Part shown: positions 54,381-64,000 of the stretch, in pieces
Numbering within the stretch: position 1 is the stretch's first letter
Layout: each line of letters starts with the position of its first letter
Source of the DNA: Glebionis coronaria
Taxonomy: Eukaryota > Streptophyta > Magnoliopsida > Asterales > Asteraceae
Assembly (NCBI GenBank): GCA_025667525.1
Contig: CM046876.1
Location: forward strand, 78,463,235-78,527,234
Direction of reading: 5' to 3'
Length of the DNA stretch: 64,000 nt
Translations under genes and position numbers: made by a program
The notes under the pieces: model-generated
What the model was told of the DNA's origin: nothing
The model's database searches: none
Seen by the model: only the letters and a program-made list of their open reading frames with translations

Positions 54381-55229
54381 CTGTTATGACATTTGTTAGT
54401 AACCAGTGTGAAATAAAAATGAAGTTATAGATCGCCATTCGCTGACCCTAGGAAAGCTGGGTGTGATTATCCAGCCCCCCCTAAGGATTTCTCCTTGGGA
54501 CTCATTTAGTGTGAAACAGATATGTTGAAGGGTCGCCATTCGCTGCCCCTAGGATAGTTGGGTGTGATTATCCAGCTCCCCCATAAGGATTACTCCTTGG
54601 GACTCTTTTGATTTATGAAAACTATGTGGTGAATGGCCGCCGTTCGCTGCCCCTAGGATAGCTGGGTGTGATTATCCAGCTCCCCCTGAAGGATTGCTCC
54701 TTGGGACTCTTTTAATTGTGAGTTAATGGAAGTTAAAGGTCGTCGTTTATCGCTGCCCCTAGGAAGACTGAGGGTGATTATTCAGTCCCCCCAAAAGAAT
54801 GAATTCTTTGGGACTCTTTTAGTTGTGACATATTTGAAGGTAATGGTCGCCTTTTATCGCTGCCCCTAGGAAGACTGAGGGTGATTATTCAGTCCCCCCA
54901 AAAGAATAAATCCTTTGGGACTCTTTTCATATGAGGGTACCCAGAGACCACGTGAGGTGCAGAGACTCTGGGTCGGGACCTATAGCATGCTCAAGTTGTT
55001 ATGGACAAGAGCACAGTCCAGAGTGTGAAGGATCATCGGGGTGCGTTATGAGCACAAGTAATCATATCCTAGTGTTAAGACAGAGTGTACAGATAATCCT
55101 AAGAGTTCTAGGTGCTGACACAGACACTCTATGGGTTGAGGCAAACCCTAAGACTTCATCACTCTCTCCTACAGAATTTTGAGAGTGATTGTATGTGATC
55201 CTCCAAGAGAAAAAATGGCGAACTAATAC
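54381..55229 (-). other. Candidate intron of the copia D extra frame
   Basis: 849 bp on the minus strand. The donor is CTCTCAG/GTATTAG (55229), the acceptor is CATAACAG/GC (ending 54381), and TTACTAAC about 21 bases upstream fits a branch point. Both flanking frames are open in phase 0 across the join (HADISQ to AHNLHEE). The frame reads into stops without splicing. The intron contains the five-unit hairpin array. Confidence 0.5.
54431..54928. repeat. Five-unit tandem hairpin array (about 104 bp per unit)
   Basis: Units start near 54431, 54532, 54635, 54739 and 54846. Each reads CGCTGCCCCTAGGA, hairpin 1, a C-run, hairpin 2, GGGACTC, then a variable A/T-rich spacer. In units 1-3 hairpin 1 has arms AGCTGG/CCAGCT (with small variants); in units 4-5 the arms are GACTGA/TCAGTC around nearly the same loop. 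Hairpin 2 has arms AAGGA/TCCTT in units 1-3 and AAAGAAT/ATTCTTT in unit 4. No reading frame spans the array. Confidence 0.85.
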
Positions 55230-56399
55230 CTGAGAGATATCAGCGTGGAGAAGGTTCTTAGTCGTCTCTGCTGACAAGGAGACGCTAGAATCTGGTTTTT
55301 TGTCAGCGGTAGGCTCTTCAACCACATCCTCCAGAGAAGGGGATGGGTATTTCTTGGTCTTCTTCTTCTTGGAAGGATTAACAGAAGGAGTTTCAGAGGA
55401 AAGGGGGATGTCTTTCCTCTTCTTCTTCTTTTCCTTGAGCGCCTTGGACTGAGAAGTGGACTGCACTGAGGTCTTGGACAAAGACTTGTCAGATTATCTT
55501 TCAGCATTCACCTCATTGTGAGGGATCAAGGGCTCTCCATCATCAGCTAGTAACCCAGCAACCTGCATCATATGCCTGCTGAGAGGCACTTCATCCTTCA
55601 AGGGAGTCTTCAGCGAGGCTGGAGTGATGCGATAGGGAGAGAAGGAGTGAAGTTCATCATCAGTGTAGGTTTCACCAAGCATATCCTCTATGAGGAGAGA
55701 GAGATATCTTGTGTAGCATATAGTGGCCAGTCGATGCTTCTTCCCTTTGTTTATCAGCTTTGCGATGAGGTCAGTGTAAAGTATATGGGCGATCCCTATA
55801 TCTTGCCCCCAGATTAAGCTGTAAGCGATTGCTTGCTGAGCACCATTAAGCTGATCATGTGACCCCTGGTTTCCTCCCAGACATTTCACAATGTACAACA
55901 TCAGCGTCCTCCAGGTGGGTGAAAAGTAATTCACTTTGATCAGTGATTTGTTTTGGAAGCCTTGGGTGGTGAAGGGTTTGTCATCGTCATCATGAGGACG
56001 AAGGGTGGCCATAGCCTTCTTCACTGTAGCGCTGGCAGGCACATCGGACATGCCTTCATTGACTGGAAGTCCAATGACTTTGGCAAAAGTGAGGAAATCA
56101 AAGGTGAGAGGTTGTGGATGTGTAGAAAGGTTGAAGGTGATGTGTGATCAGGTTTGATCAACTTTAGCGTTGTACCAGAACTCCTTCAAGTATTGGTGGT
56201 AGCATGTGGAGGGTTCCCTAGTGATGGCTTCGTAAATGGAGGAGTTCTTGAGGAAGGATAACAAAGGATGATAGAGAGGGTTGTTATGCTCCAAGAGTGC
56301 TACACAGTTTTTCAAGGCGATCTTTCCATCATTTATCCCAAAATCTACATTCGAGGTGGCCAAAACGGTGAACGAGGTGTTTGTTGATGAAGACGCCAT
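55230..56399 (-). pseudogene. Copia D extra post-pol frame, exon 1 (broken)
   Basis: Starts at ATG 56399 (MASSSTNTSFTVLATSN), about 340 bp after the end of pol and in the same direction. One continuous frame runs to the candidate donor at 55229, with two nonsense codons (TGA 56148-56150 and TAA 55494-55496). It contains IYEAITREPSTCYHQYLKEF, the segment VNYFSPTWRTLMLYIVKCLG, a conserved-looking region up to LIEDMLGETYTDDEL, then a Lys-rich nuclear-signal-like stretch (KEKKKKRK, KKKKTKK). No membrane segment or env feature is seen. Family known to me from Asteraceae copia elements; function unknown. Confidence 0.65.
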
Positions 56400-56734
56400 T
56401 GTTGATGGAAGAAAGAAATGGAGGATTTGAAGAAGATGAATAGTGTGTGTGTGAAAATAATGAGTAATGTGAGTTTGAAAAATGAGTGAAGGGTTTTGAT
56501 AAAAGGTTTAGCCATTTTTTAATTAAAGCATTAAATGCAAATGTTTACCTTTTAGGAAAAGTGGGACCCCTTGACTCTTCATGTGATTTTTTATGTCCCC
56601 TTGGAAAGTGGAAAAGTTGTTGACAATGAAGGACAATCATTTGAATTAAATATGGGAATATATTAACTCCCATTAGAATGTAACTACCTCGTTACATTCA
56701 ATTCCCTTAAATGCCCAAACACAGAGATCATTTA
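56400..56734 (-). other. Spacer between copia D pol and the extra frame
   Basis: AT-rich, non-coding; might hold the promoter or splice acceptor for the extra frame, but no clear signal stands out. Confidence 0.5.
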
Positions 56735-58412
56735 TCAAATTTGTTTACCAATATTGAGCATACCCAGCTCAGCAACCAGCCTAGTAAAACTTGGCTCAGC
56801 CAGAGGCTTGGTGAAAATATGAGCGAGCTAGTATTTAGTGGGTATAAAATGAAGCTCAATATCACCTTTTAAAATATGGTCTCTGATAAAGTGATACCTG
56901 ATGTCAATATGCTTAGTTCTGGAATGAAGTACCGGATTATTGGAGATGGCTATAGCACTTGTGTTGTCACAGAATATAGGAACCTTTTCATAAATGATCC
57001 CATAATTAGCCAGCTGACTGTTCATCCAGAGAACTTGAGCACAACAACCAGTGGCAGCTACATATTCAGCTTCAGTTGATGACATGGCCATTGAGTTTTG
57101 TTTCTTAGCACTCTAGCATACTAACTTTCCTCCAAAGATTTAACAACTACTAGAGGTGCTCTTTCTATCAAGACAGCACCCATCATAGTTAGAGTCTGAG
57201 TAGGCTTTGAGGTTGAAGCCTGCTCCGTTTGGATACCAGAGACCCAGTGTGGGAGATCCTTTTAAGTACCTGAAAATTCTTTTGACAACTACAAGGTGGG
57301 ATTCCTTGGGGTTAGCTTGGTACCTAGCACAGAGACATGTGGCAAATTGTATGTCTGGTCTGCTTGCTGTGAGGTACATCAGTGAACGAATCATGCCTCT
57401 ATATAAGATCTCATTAACAGAGACCCCTGAGTCATCAGCTCCCAAGTTGTTGGGAGGAAGCATGGGGCATTTCACTGATGCACAATCCGACAGATCATAC
57501 TTCTTAAGCAAATCCTTAACATATTTTTCTTGACAAATGGAAATTCCTTTTGAATTTTGTTTAATTTGAAAACCCAAGAAAAAAGTTAATTCCCCATCAT
57601 GCTCATTTCATACTTTTTGGTCATGAGTTTGGCAAACTGTTTGCTCAAAGTGATATTGGTTGAACCAAAAATTATGTCATCCACATAAATCTGTACTAAA
57701 ATGACATCGCCCTTGGACCTATAAGTGAACAGGGTTTGATCAATGGTACCTCTGACAAATTTATTTTCAAGTAAGAATTTTGATAGGGTTTCATACCAGG
57801 CTTTAGGCGCTTGTTTCAGCCCATAGAGTGCTTTGTGAAGTCTGCAGACGTGATCAGGATACTCACTGGTTTCAAACCCAGGGGGTTGATAGACATATAC
57901 TTCCTCTGCAAGCTTACCATTTAGAAAGGAACTCTTCACGTCCATCTGGTATACAGTAAACCCCATATAAGCTGCATAGGCTAGGAAGATTCTGATAGCT
58001 TCCAATCTGGCTACAGGTGCAAACGTTTCATCATAGTCAATACCCTCAGATTAATTGTACCCCAACACCACAAGCCTAGCCTTGTTTTTAACAATCATGC
58101 CAGCTTCATCCCTCTTGTTTCTATAGACCCACTTAGTTCCAACCACTTATTTTCCAGCTGGAGCTTTTACCAGAGTCCACACCTTGATCCTCTTGATCTG
58201 ATTCAACTCATCTTGCATGGCAACAACCCACCCTTCATCTAGAAGCGCAGCAGCCACATTCTTAGGTTCATCTTCAGAGAGAAATCAGCAAAAAGGCATT
58301 CATTCGCTGAGGAGGTTTCTAGAGATCTCAATTTGCCTTTGGTGGTGACTCCCTCAGAGGGTTCACCAAGAATATTTACCAGAAGAATATCTTGGTTCCT
58401 ACTCCATTTGGA
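56735..58412 (-). pseudogene. Copia D reverse transcriptase-RNase H, broken
   Basis: RVT_2 segments on the minus strand: WVVAMQDELNQI near 58235, GTKWVYRNKRDEAG near 58130, [28 protein letters not shown] (near 57945), [15 protein letters not shown], the catalytic YVDDIIFGS near 57670-57690, then FEMSMMG-type and GFQIKQNSKGI. RNase H follows, with DSNYDGCCLDRKSTSS (near 57160-57200) and MSSTEAEYVAATGC. Pol ends at TGA 56735-56737. Stops near 58050 and 58150, a frameshift near 57590 and a TAA near 57140 inactivate it. The YVDD motif is intact. Confidence 0.8.
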
Positions 58413-60000
58413 TTAAGGAGAAGGAGTCTCTGTGGGTTCAGGAGTCACTGCAGGTTCAATGAATGCTGGCGGATCTTCACATGTTATTTCTTCATCCATA
58501 ATCTCTTCATCAAGTTGAGAGATTGGTTTGATAATATCAGCATTCACTACAGTGGGTGGAGTGATAGGTTCAACATTTTCAACCTCTGGAGTGATGTCAG
58601 AGATTGAGTGAGGATAAAATGCATGAACATATGGAAAGTCCTTGTGACAGGTCTGAGATGATTCCTTGGGATTTGAGAAATCATCCTCTGGATATGATTT
58701 GACTTCATTGAAATCAATGTCACATTCTTCTGTGTTGGTGTGAGTAAAGACAGCATCTACTTCATTAAAGGTGACATGGATGGATTCTTCTAGTTCTTGC
58801 ATGCGAATGTTGAATACTCTATAGGCTCTAGAGGTGGGAGAGTAGCCAAGTGATCTCTGTAGTTGTGAATGAAAACAGGGCAACCGAAGACATGGAAGTA
58901 GCTTACATCAGGGGCTCTCTTCCTATACACTTCATAAGAAGTCTTGCCGTGTCTCTTCACAATAATAGATCTGTTTTGTGTGTAACAAGCTGTGTTCACA
59001 GCTTCACCCCAAAATTGTTTTGGAAGTCTTGATTCGTTGAGCATGGTTCTAGCTGCCTATATGAGAGTTCTATTTCTTCTTTCAGCGACACCATATTGTT
59101 CAAGGGTGCCTGGGTTAGAAAAGTTCTGTGATATTCCCTTTTCATCACAAAAGGCTTCCATGGCATGGTTCTTGAATTCAGTGCCATTGTCACTTTTGAT
59201 AGCCTTAACTCTGCAGTCATTGAAGTTCTCTATTTCTCTGATGAAAGACATTATTCTTTCAGCAGCATCACTCTTTCTTTTAAGAAAGAATACCCATGTG
59301 AATCTGGAGAGTTCATCTACAATGACTAGTGTATACTTGTTGTAATCAAGGGATTGAGGTTTTACTGGTCCAAATAAGTCCATGTGAAGAAAATGGAGGC
59401 ACTTATTTATAGAGAATGATTGCTTTGTCTTAAATGAGGCTCTGTGGTGCTTCCCTTTCTCGCAGGCTGAGCAGGGTCTGTCTTTAGTGAAGGTCAGAGA
59501 GGGAAGCCCAGCCACTAAATCATTCTTGGCCAGTTTGTTGATGTTCTTGAAGTTAAGGTGGGAGAGTCTCTTAAGCCATAGCCAATTTTCACTATCAGAT
59601 GATTTGGCAAAGAGACATGTGTTCATACCTTCTGGACATGATGTCATGTCAATGACATACACATCCCTTCTTCTAGGTGCAATTAGAACAACATCATCAT
59701 TTTGATTGAAGATTGTTCCTTGGGTCTTAGTGAGCAGAACTTTGAAACCAGCATCACAGAGTTGACCGATGCTGATTAAGTTGTGCTTCAGTCCATTGAC
59801 ATATGCGACCCTTGTGAAGGTTATACCATTGCAATCCACTGAGCCATATCCCTCAGTAGCCCCTGAGGAGTCATCTCCAAAGACTAATTTTGGACCAGAC
59901 TCCTTCTTATATCTATGTAGATATTGTTTAACCCCTGTCATATGTCTGTATCACCCACTATCCAGATACCAAACAGATTTCTTCAGATATTCCTACATAG
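58413..60000 (-). pseudogene. Copia D protease and integrase, broken
   Basis: The protease motif reads YLDSG followed by TGA and YRHMTG near 59940-59965, where the usual Cys is replaced by a stop. The frame 59941-59057 contains the pre-integrase domain (HNLISIGQLCDAGF, SENWLWLKRLSHLNF), zinc-binding CSACEKGKHHRAS, and the catalytic core with LHMDLFGPV, KSDNGTEF and the final glutamate in GVAERRNRT. After a stop at 59057 it goes on (ARTMLNESRLPKQFWGE, VFGCPVFIHNYRD), then a Pro/Glu-rich linker to 58413. The three acidic core residues are kept. Confidence 0.8.
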
Positions 60001-62666
60001 ATATAACAAAGCCAGATTAGTTTCGATGATGAACCCACTTTCCAGTGGGTCCATGCTGTCGCTGACCAGCGACATTGGGTCTTCTCTGGTTTCTATCTCC
60101 CCCTCTTTGGTTGCAGTCTCTGGGTTCATGACGCAAACTTCCACAGATGTCACATCCGGGATACTGCTCACACTCATCAGAGTGATGGTCAAAGAAGTCG
60201 CAGTACTTGCATGGGGCATATGGTCTATAACCCTGAGAATTGTCTCTGGGTTTGGGCTCAGCTCTTCTAGAGGGCCTGTGAGGAGTTTTAGACCTTAATT
60301 GAGTTTTGGTTCTTTGAACATCAATAGTCTCCTCATGCTCTCTAGAGGTATGTTCAGTAGACTCGCATGTGATACATTTTGGTTTCTTTGAGCAGTCCTC
60401 AGAAGAATGATTTATGAAACCGCAATGTTTGCAAGGCCTGAATAAAGCTCTCCCCTTAGAGCTACTAGATCCTTCACCAAGAGAGTTAACAGATGGACTG
60501 TTAACTCTAGGGTTGATTTGTTCTTTCAGCCCCCTTACTTCTTCCATCAAGGTGAGGAGAAGTTGCTTGGTGGGTGAAAGCTCTTCAGGGGGGGGAGTGG
60601 GTTTGTTGGAGTCCTTGGCCACAAAAACCTTTTTGTGCGCTTTGTCAGCGACTTTGAGAATTTAATTCCCTAGGGTTTTGATTAGAGGTTTTGGGCCAAC
60701 CAAGGAATCAGATGGGATATCACCAGCGAGTCTTGGTAAAGCTGGTACCTCTGATTTCTTGTCAGAGTTTATCTCATCCACAGAGGTGAAAGATGGAGAA
60801 GAAACATCTGAAGGGACAAATTTAACACTGGGTACAGGTATATGATTTTTGTATCTACCCTTTCCCCCAATAGCCTGAACCACATCACCTGGTATGGCTT
60901 CAGCAACTATTTTCCTCTACTGTGGATTGAGCCAAATTCCATTTTTCAATGGTTTTTCTGAGTTTAGTGTTTTCATCAGTTAAAGACTCATTTTCAATGG
61001 ACAATTTGCTTAATTCATTTTGAAGTTGATTTGCAAGATTCACAAAGGGTTTGAGATTTGTTAATTTAGATTGACAAAGATTTAACTCTATTTTAAGACT
61101 ATGAAACTTGTTTTAAAGGTTTTTTCTTTGCTCTTCCACAAAGTGAAGGTCAACTAAGGTATAGTCACTGACATGGTCTCTATCAGGACCTTCAGCCATA
61201 GATAGCAATCTTTGTACCTTTTTCATGGTGATGTCCACCCATTGACCAGATCTTGCTTCGATTTTTCCCACAGCAGGTTCTTCATTAGCGACTGCTATAA
61301 AATCTCTTACGGTAGTGGTTCCTTCATCCTCAGGTGTAAGGGGTTCATCATCCCAGTCAAATGAAGCAGCAATCAGACCTTTTTCAGTCTTCTTAACATC
61401 CTTTTTCTTAGCTGCATCTTCAGCTTTCTGATTGAGTTTCAACAGCTCAGCTTTCAAGGCTTTGTACTTAATTTTGTAGTCCTTCTTTCCCTCTGAGTCA
61501 GAGTAGGAGGTTTGCTTGAAAGGTGAGGTAGAAAACTTTTTCTTGCTGCTGTGGTTGTTGCTGGATGAAGGAAAGCTTGGAGAGGAGGTTTTGTTTGACC
61601 AACAATCTTTCTGAAAGTGACCAATCTTTCCACAAGTGTAGACACCTTGGATTTATCAACCTTAGCAGCTCCAACTCTACCAGATCTCTTGTAGTACCTC
61701 TTTTGGTCAGCTAGAAGGGCTCTGTCATGGAACTCAGCATGTAATTCATTAAGAAATTCTTGACTGCTTCTGGTGTCCTCTTCTAAGTTAGAGTCGCTGT
61801 CCTAAAAAGAATGGTTAGCAACAAGAGCTTTTGAACCAGTGATATTGGTGGTAAACCTATCAGTCTCTGATTTGTAAATGGAGTCAATTAGCCCTTCTTC
61901 ATAGTTATATCTACCAAACAGTTGGGCTAAAGTATCATTTTTTATAGAATTATTTGCTCTTAAGGTCTGGTTTAGGCTAAGCCATTTTCTGGGTAAACTA
62001 TTGACAAATGTAGCATTAACCTCAGTCTTAGGTAGAACAACTCCATTATTTCCCAAATCATTCAGCAAAATCTTAAGCCTAGGGTATAAGTTTGAGCAAC
62101 AGTTTCTGTTTCCAAAGCTTTAAAAGCATTAAACTTAAGTCTAAGGGCTTGGATTTTGGTTTCTTTTATTTCCTCTGGACCTTCATACCCTAGAACTAAC
62201 TCGGTCCACATCTCCTTAGCAGAGTTGCATTTGATGGTGGACTTCATAATGTTCTTGGGTAGGTAAGAGACTATGATACTTTTGAGTCTCTAGTCCTGGT
62301 TAGCCAGACGTCTATCCGTTGGAGACCATTGCTTAACAGGCTTCTTGATGGGTCTCTCAGGGGTAGAGGAAACGGCCAGTGGTACATAGGGACCATTTTC
62401 TAAGATTTCTATCAAGAAGGGTTCTAAGCCATCTAAATATATAAGAAATTCACTTTTCCAACTTGAAAAATCTTCTTCATCAAACGCTGGAGCATTGGAC
62501 ACATGTGACCCCCACGAACATCAAGTAGTTGGGGAAAGTCATCATCATTATTACCAGTGCTTACAACCGGTGTAGGCATGGTAGTAGATGTGGTGGACGA
62601 TGCGGTGGTCGAAGTGGTACATTGACTGGTTTGACCAAAGGGTGGAGGAGGTATAGTATCAGTCAT
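60001..62666 (-). pseudogene. Copia D gag with multiple zinc-knuckle-like motifs, broken
   Basis: Starts near ATG 62666 with a Ser/Thr-rich leader, then the copia gag (FSSWKSEFLIYLDGLEPFL, YEGPEEIKETKIQALRLKF, FVNSLPRKWLSLNQTLR). A knuckle near 61590-61625 reads CGKIGHFQKDC, but its first Cys is lost. A helical linker follows (61457-60660). Then four further CX2C-His motifs appear between 60440 and 60100: CKHCGFINHSSEDC, CITCESTEHTSREH, CKYCDFFDHHSDEC and CDICGSLRHEPRDC. Frameshifts near 62460, 62065 and 61460 and stops near 62290, 61800 and 60662 break it. Confidence 0.75.
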
Positions 62667-62730
62667 ATTAGGATCTTGATTTTAAAAACAATAACGGTTT
62701 ATAAAATGTTTTATAAATCAAACCGCCCTG

Positions 62731-62738
62731 ATACCAAT
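62731..62738 (-). promoter_or_regulatory. Primer binding site of copia D (initiator tRNA-Met type)
   Basis: On the minus strand ATTGGTATCAGGG follows the LTR end: the consensus ATTGGTATCAGAGC for the first ten bases. Confidence 0.75.
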
Positions 62739-63608
62739 TGAAAGTCCCTTAATATGACAATTGTCGAAACTATAACTCGTATAAACACAAAAAGACAACG
62801 AAATACTTTTCAAACGCGTAATGCTTTATTAACTGTTATAAACAAAGTATTACAAAGTGATATGAATATACCCGTTGAATGACAATAAGAAATGAACCCT
62901 AGAACAAGTAAATTTGATTTGAGACTCAAGTTTACAAGGGAACCAATGAGACGCTGGTAGACAGCTAAGGGCTTAGTGGTTCCAAAGTGAGAAAGAACTT
63001 AGATAATTTATCCAAGCACAAGGGTTGCCTTAACTCTTCTTTCTCACTCCTATTTATAGTGGTACGAGGTTGCTTCCTTAGTGGGAGTAGTTGATACGTG
63101 TCATCTTCTGAATGGAAGAGTACAACGTATTAAATGCATGTCCAAATCGAGACATACCTTTAAACAACTTTAGGTGAATAGTTCTGCCAAATGTTCACCT
63201 TTTGTCCCACTAGGTCGTACTAGGCTTTATCTTGAATCTCTTGTTTTGTCCCGCTCAAAACACTTAGTAGATTCTCCCGCCTAAACTATAAAGGATTGGA
63301 CAAGCTTTGCTTGTATCGGACTTCTAGGGTTCTTAAGTGATCTTTGAGTATTTTCAACTCAGAGATCCTTGAACACCAGCACATTCCTTCTACATCCCAG
63401 CTATCCATAATCGCTGGTGAGTATGACTTCAGATTGTCTTCGACTTCTCTGACGTTGTCTTTGACTTGAATGTTCCTGGTGAACCAGCTGAGGCTTTGCT
63501 TTCCACTGGTCTGGTCTCTATCGCTGGTCCTCTCAGCGATCAGTAACACTTAGTCTAATTTAAACAAATCTAGACTGTGCCATAGTTAAAACTTTCATTG
63601 GCCCAACA
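62739..63608 (-). repeat. Copia D 5' LTR
   Basis: 870 bp; on plus from TGAAAGTCCC to GGCCCAACA, matching 51364-52227 with a 5-bp indel near the start and scattered substitutions. Confidence 0.82.
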
Positions 63609-64000
63609 GCTTGCTTTTCTTGTTTTGCATCCTCTACGTTTTTGTTTTTGCATGTTAGTTATTTTTGTGCCTTGTGTGGTTTGCCTCTATGCTTTGCCCA
63701 TTTCCTTCAGCGGTATTGTTTTTGGTTGTCTTCTTTGGTCTCTCTTTTTCCTTTTGACATGTTTTGGGATTATGTGTTTGTGTGGCTCGGTGTGATCTAT
63801 TGACTTTGTACATTTTATCGTTTTTTACGCATGTTTTCGTTTGTTTGGTTGCTCGTTTTGTCTTATGTTGGTCGGGTATTTTTGTGGCTCGTTTGGTTGC
63901 CTTGTGTTCCCTGTTTTGCTCGCCTTTTGTATCCTTTTTTACCTTATTATTATTATTTTTTAATTTTTAAATGTCTTGCCCCCCCCCCCCTTTTAGATAA
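63609..64000 (+). other. Probable 3' end of the RTE LINE, right part
   Basis: T-rich sequence of the same style as 51016-51363, ending in TTATTATTATTATTTTT (63943-63960) and a run of 12 C (63979-63990). RTE elements end in short simple repeats rather than poly(A), so the TTA run could be the LINE's 3' end. The hydrophobic frames here follow from T-rich composition. Confidence 0.4.

Larger units (their letters stand above)
51364..63608 (-). mobile_element. Copia D, minus-strand Ty1/copia element with a long extra frame after pol
   Basis: 12.2 kb with LTRs of 864 and 870 bp. The primer binding complement ATACCAAT next to the right-hand LTR and the polypurine tract next to the left-hand LTR set the orientation. 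Gene order on the minus strand: gag, protease, integrase, RT, RNase H, extra frame with intron. The LTRs differ at roughly 4% of positions by eye. The 5-bp flanks (TGTTG and GCTTG) do not match well, so the target duplication is decayed or lost. Confidence 0.85.

Overview
The window is plant nuclear repeat DNA. Nearly everything that can be assigned is a retrotransposon or a piece of one, and I found no convincing host protein gene, rRNA, tRNA or CRISPR array. The mix (Ty1/copia elements primed by initiator tRNA-Met, Ty3/gypsy elements primed by tRNA-Asp, a LINE with a DUF4283-type ORF1, an RTE-type LINE and a Stowaway-like MITE) points to a eudicot. The gag and post-pol reading frames of the copia elements at 27516-48371 and 51364-63608 resemble families I know from Asteraceae genomes, so Asteraceae is my best guess; this rests on recall, not a search.

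Layout. 1-2757 has no gene and may be part of a long gypsy LTR. 2772-4953 is an ORF1-only LINE with a perfect 14-bp target duplication. 5453-24694 is a degraded gypsy element (gypsy A). A copia element (copia A, 8061-24153, target duplication GTATG) sits inside it. After that insertion a block of about 7.1 kb, holding the gypsy gag-protease and the first half of copia A, was duplicated in tandem (5932-13084 and 13085-20024). 24695-27411 holds remnants of another copia LTR (copia E), split by a reverse-oriented gypsy solo LTR (25047-26715).

27412-48526 is a four-level nest. A copia RNase H fragment (copia C) is split by a Stowaway-like MITE. The MITE is split by a minus-strand copia element (copia B, target duplication AAAAT). 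Copia B is split inside its pre-integrase domain by a very young gypsy element (gypsy B, 33417-42521, target duplication ATTTC). Gypsy B keeps an intact gag-protease frame of about 1066 residues but has no reverse transcriptase or integrase. 48527-49385 is the rest of copia C, and 49630-51363 plus 63609-64000 look like an RTE-type LINE split by the minus-strand copia D (51364-63608). Copia D carries a long extra frame downstream of pol with a plausible intron.

Most worth checking: (1) five tandem units of about 104 bp in that intron, each with two hairpins whose arms change together between units; (2) arrays of a TTCCG-containing motif shared by gypsy LTRs and by the untranslated leader of the unrelated copia B; (3) a 26-bp perfect palindrome next to the TATA box of copia A LTRs that stays palindromic when its sequence changes; (4) the young, pol-less gag-protease gypsy; (5) the blunt tandem duplication spanning two nested elements; (6) a solo LTR whose two termini carry matching changes from TGATA...TATCA to TAATA...TATTA.
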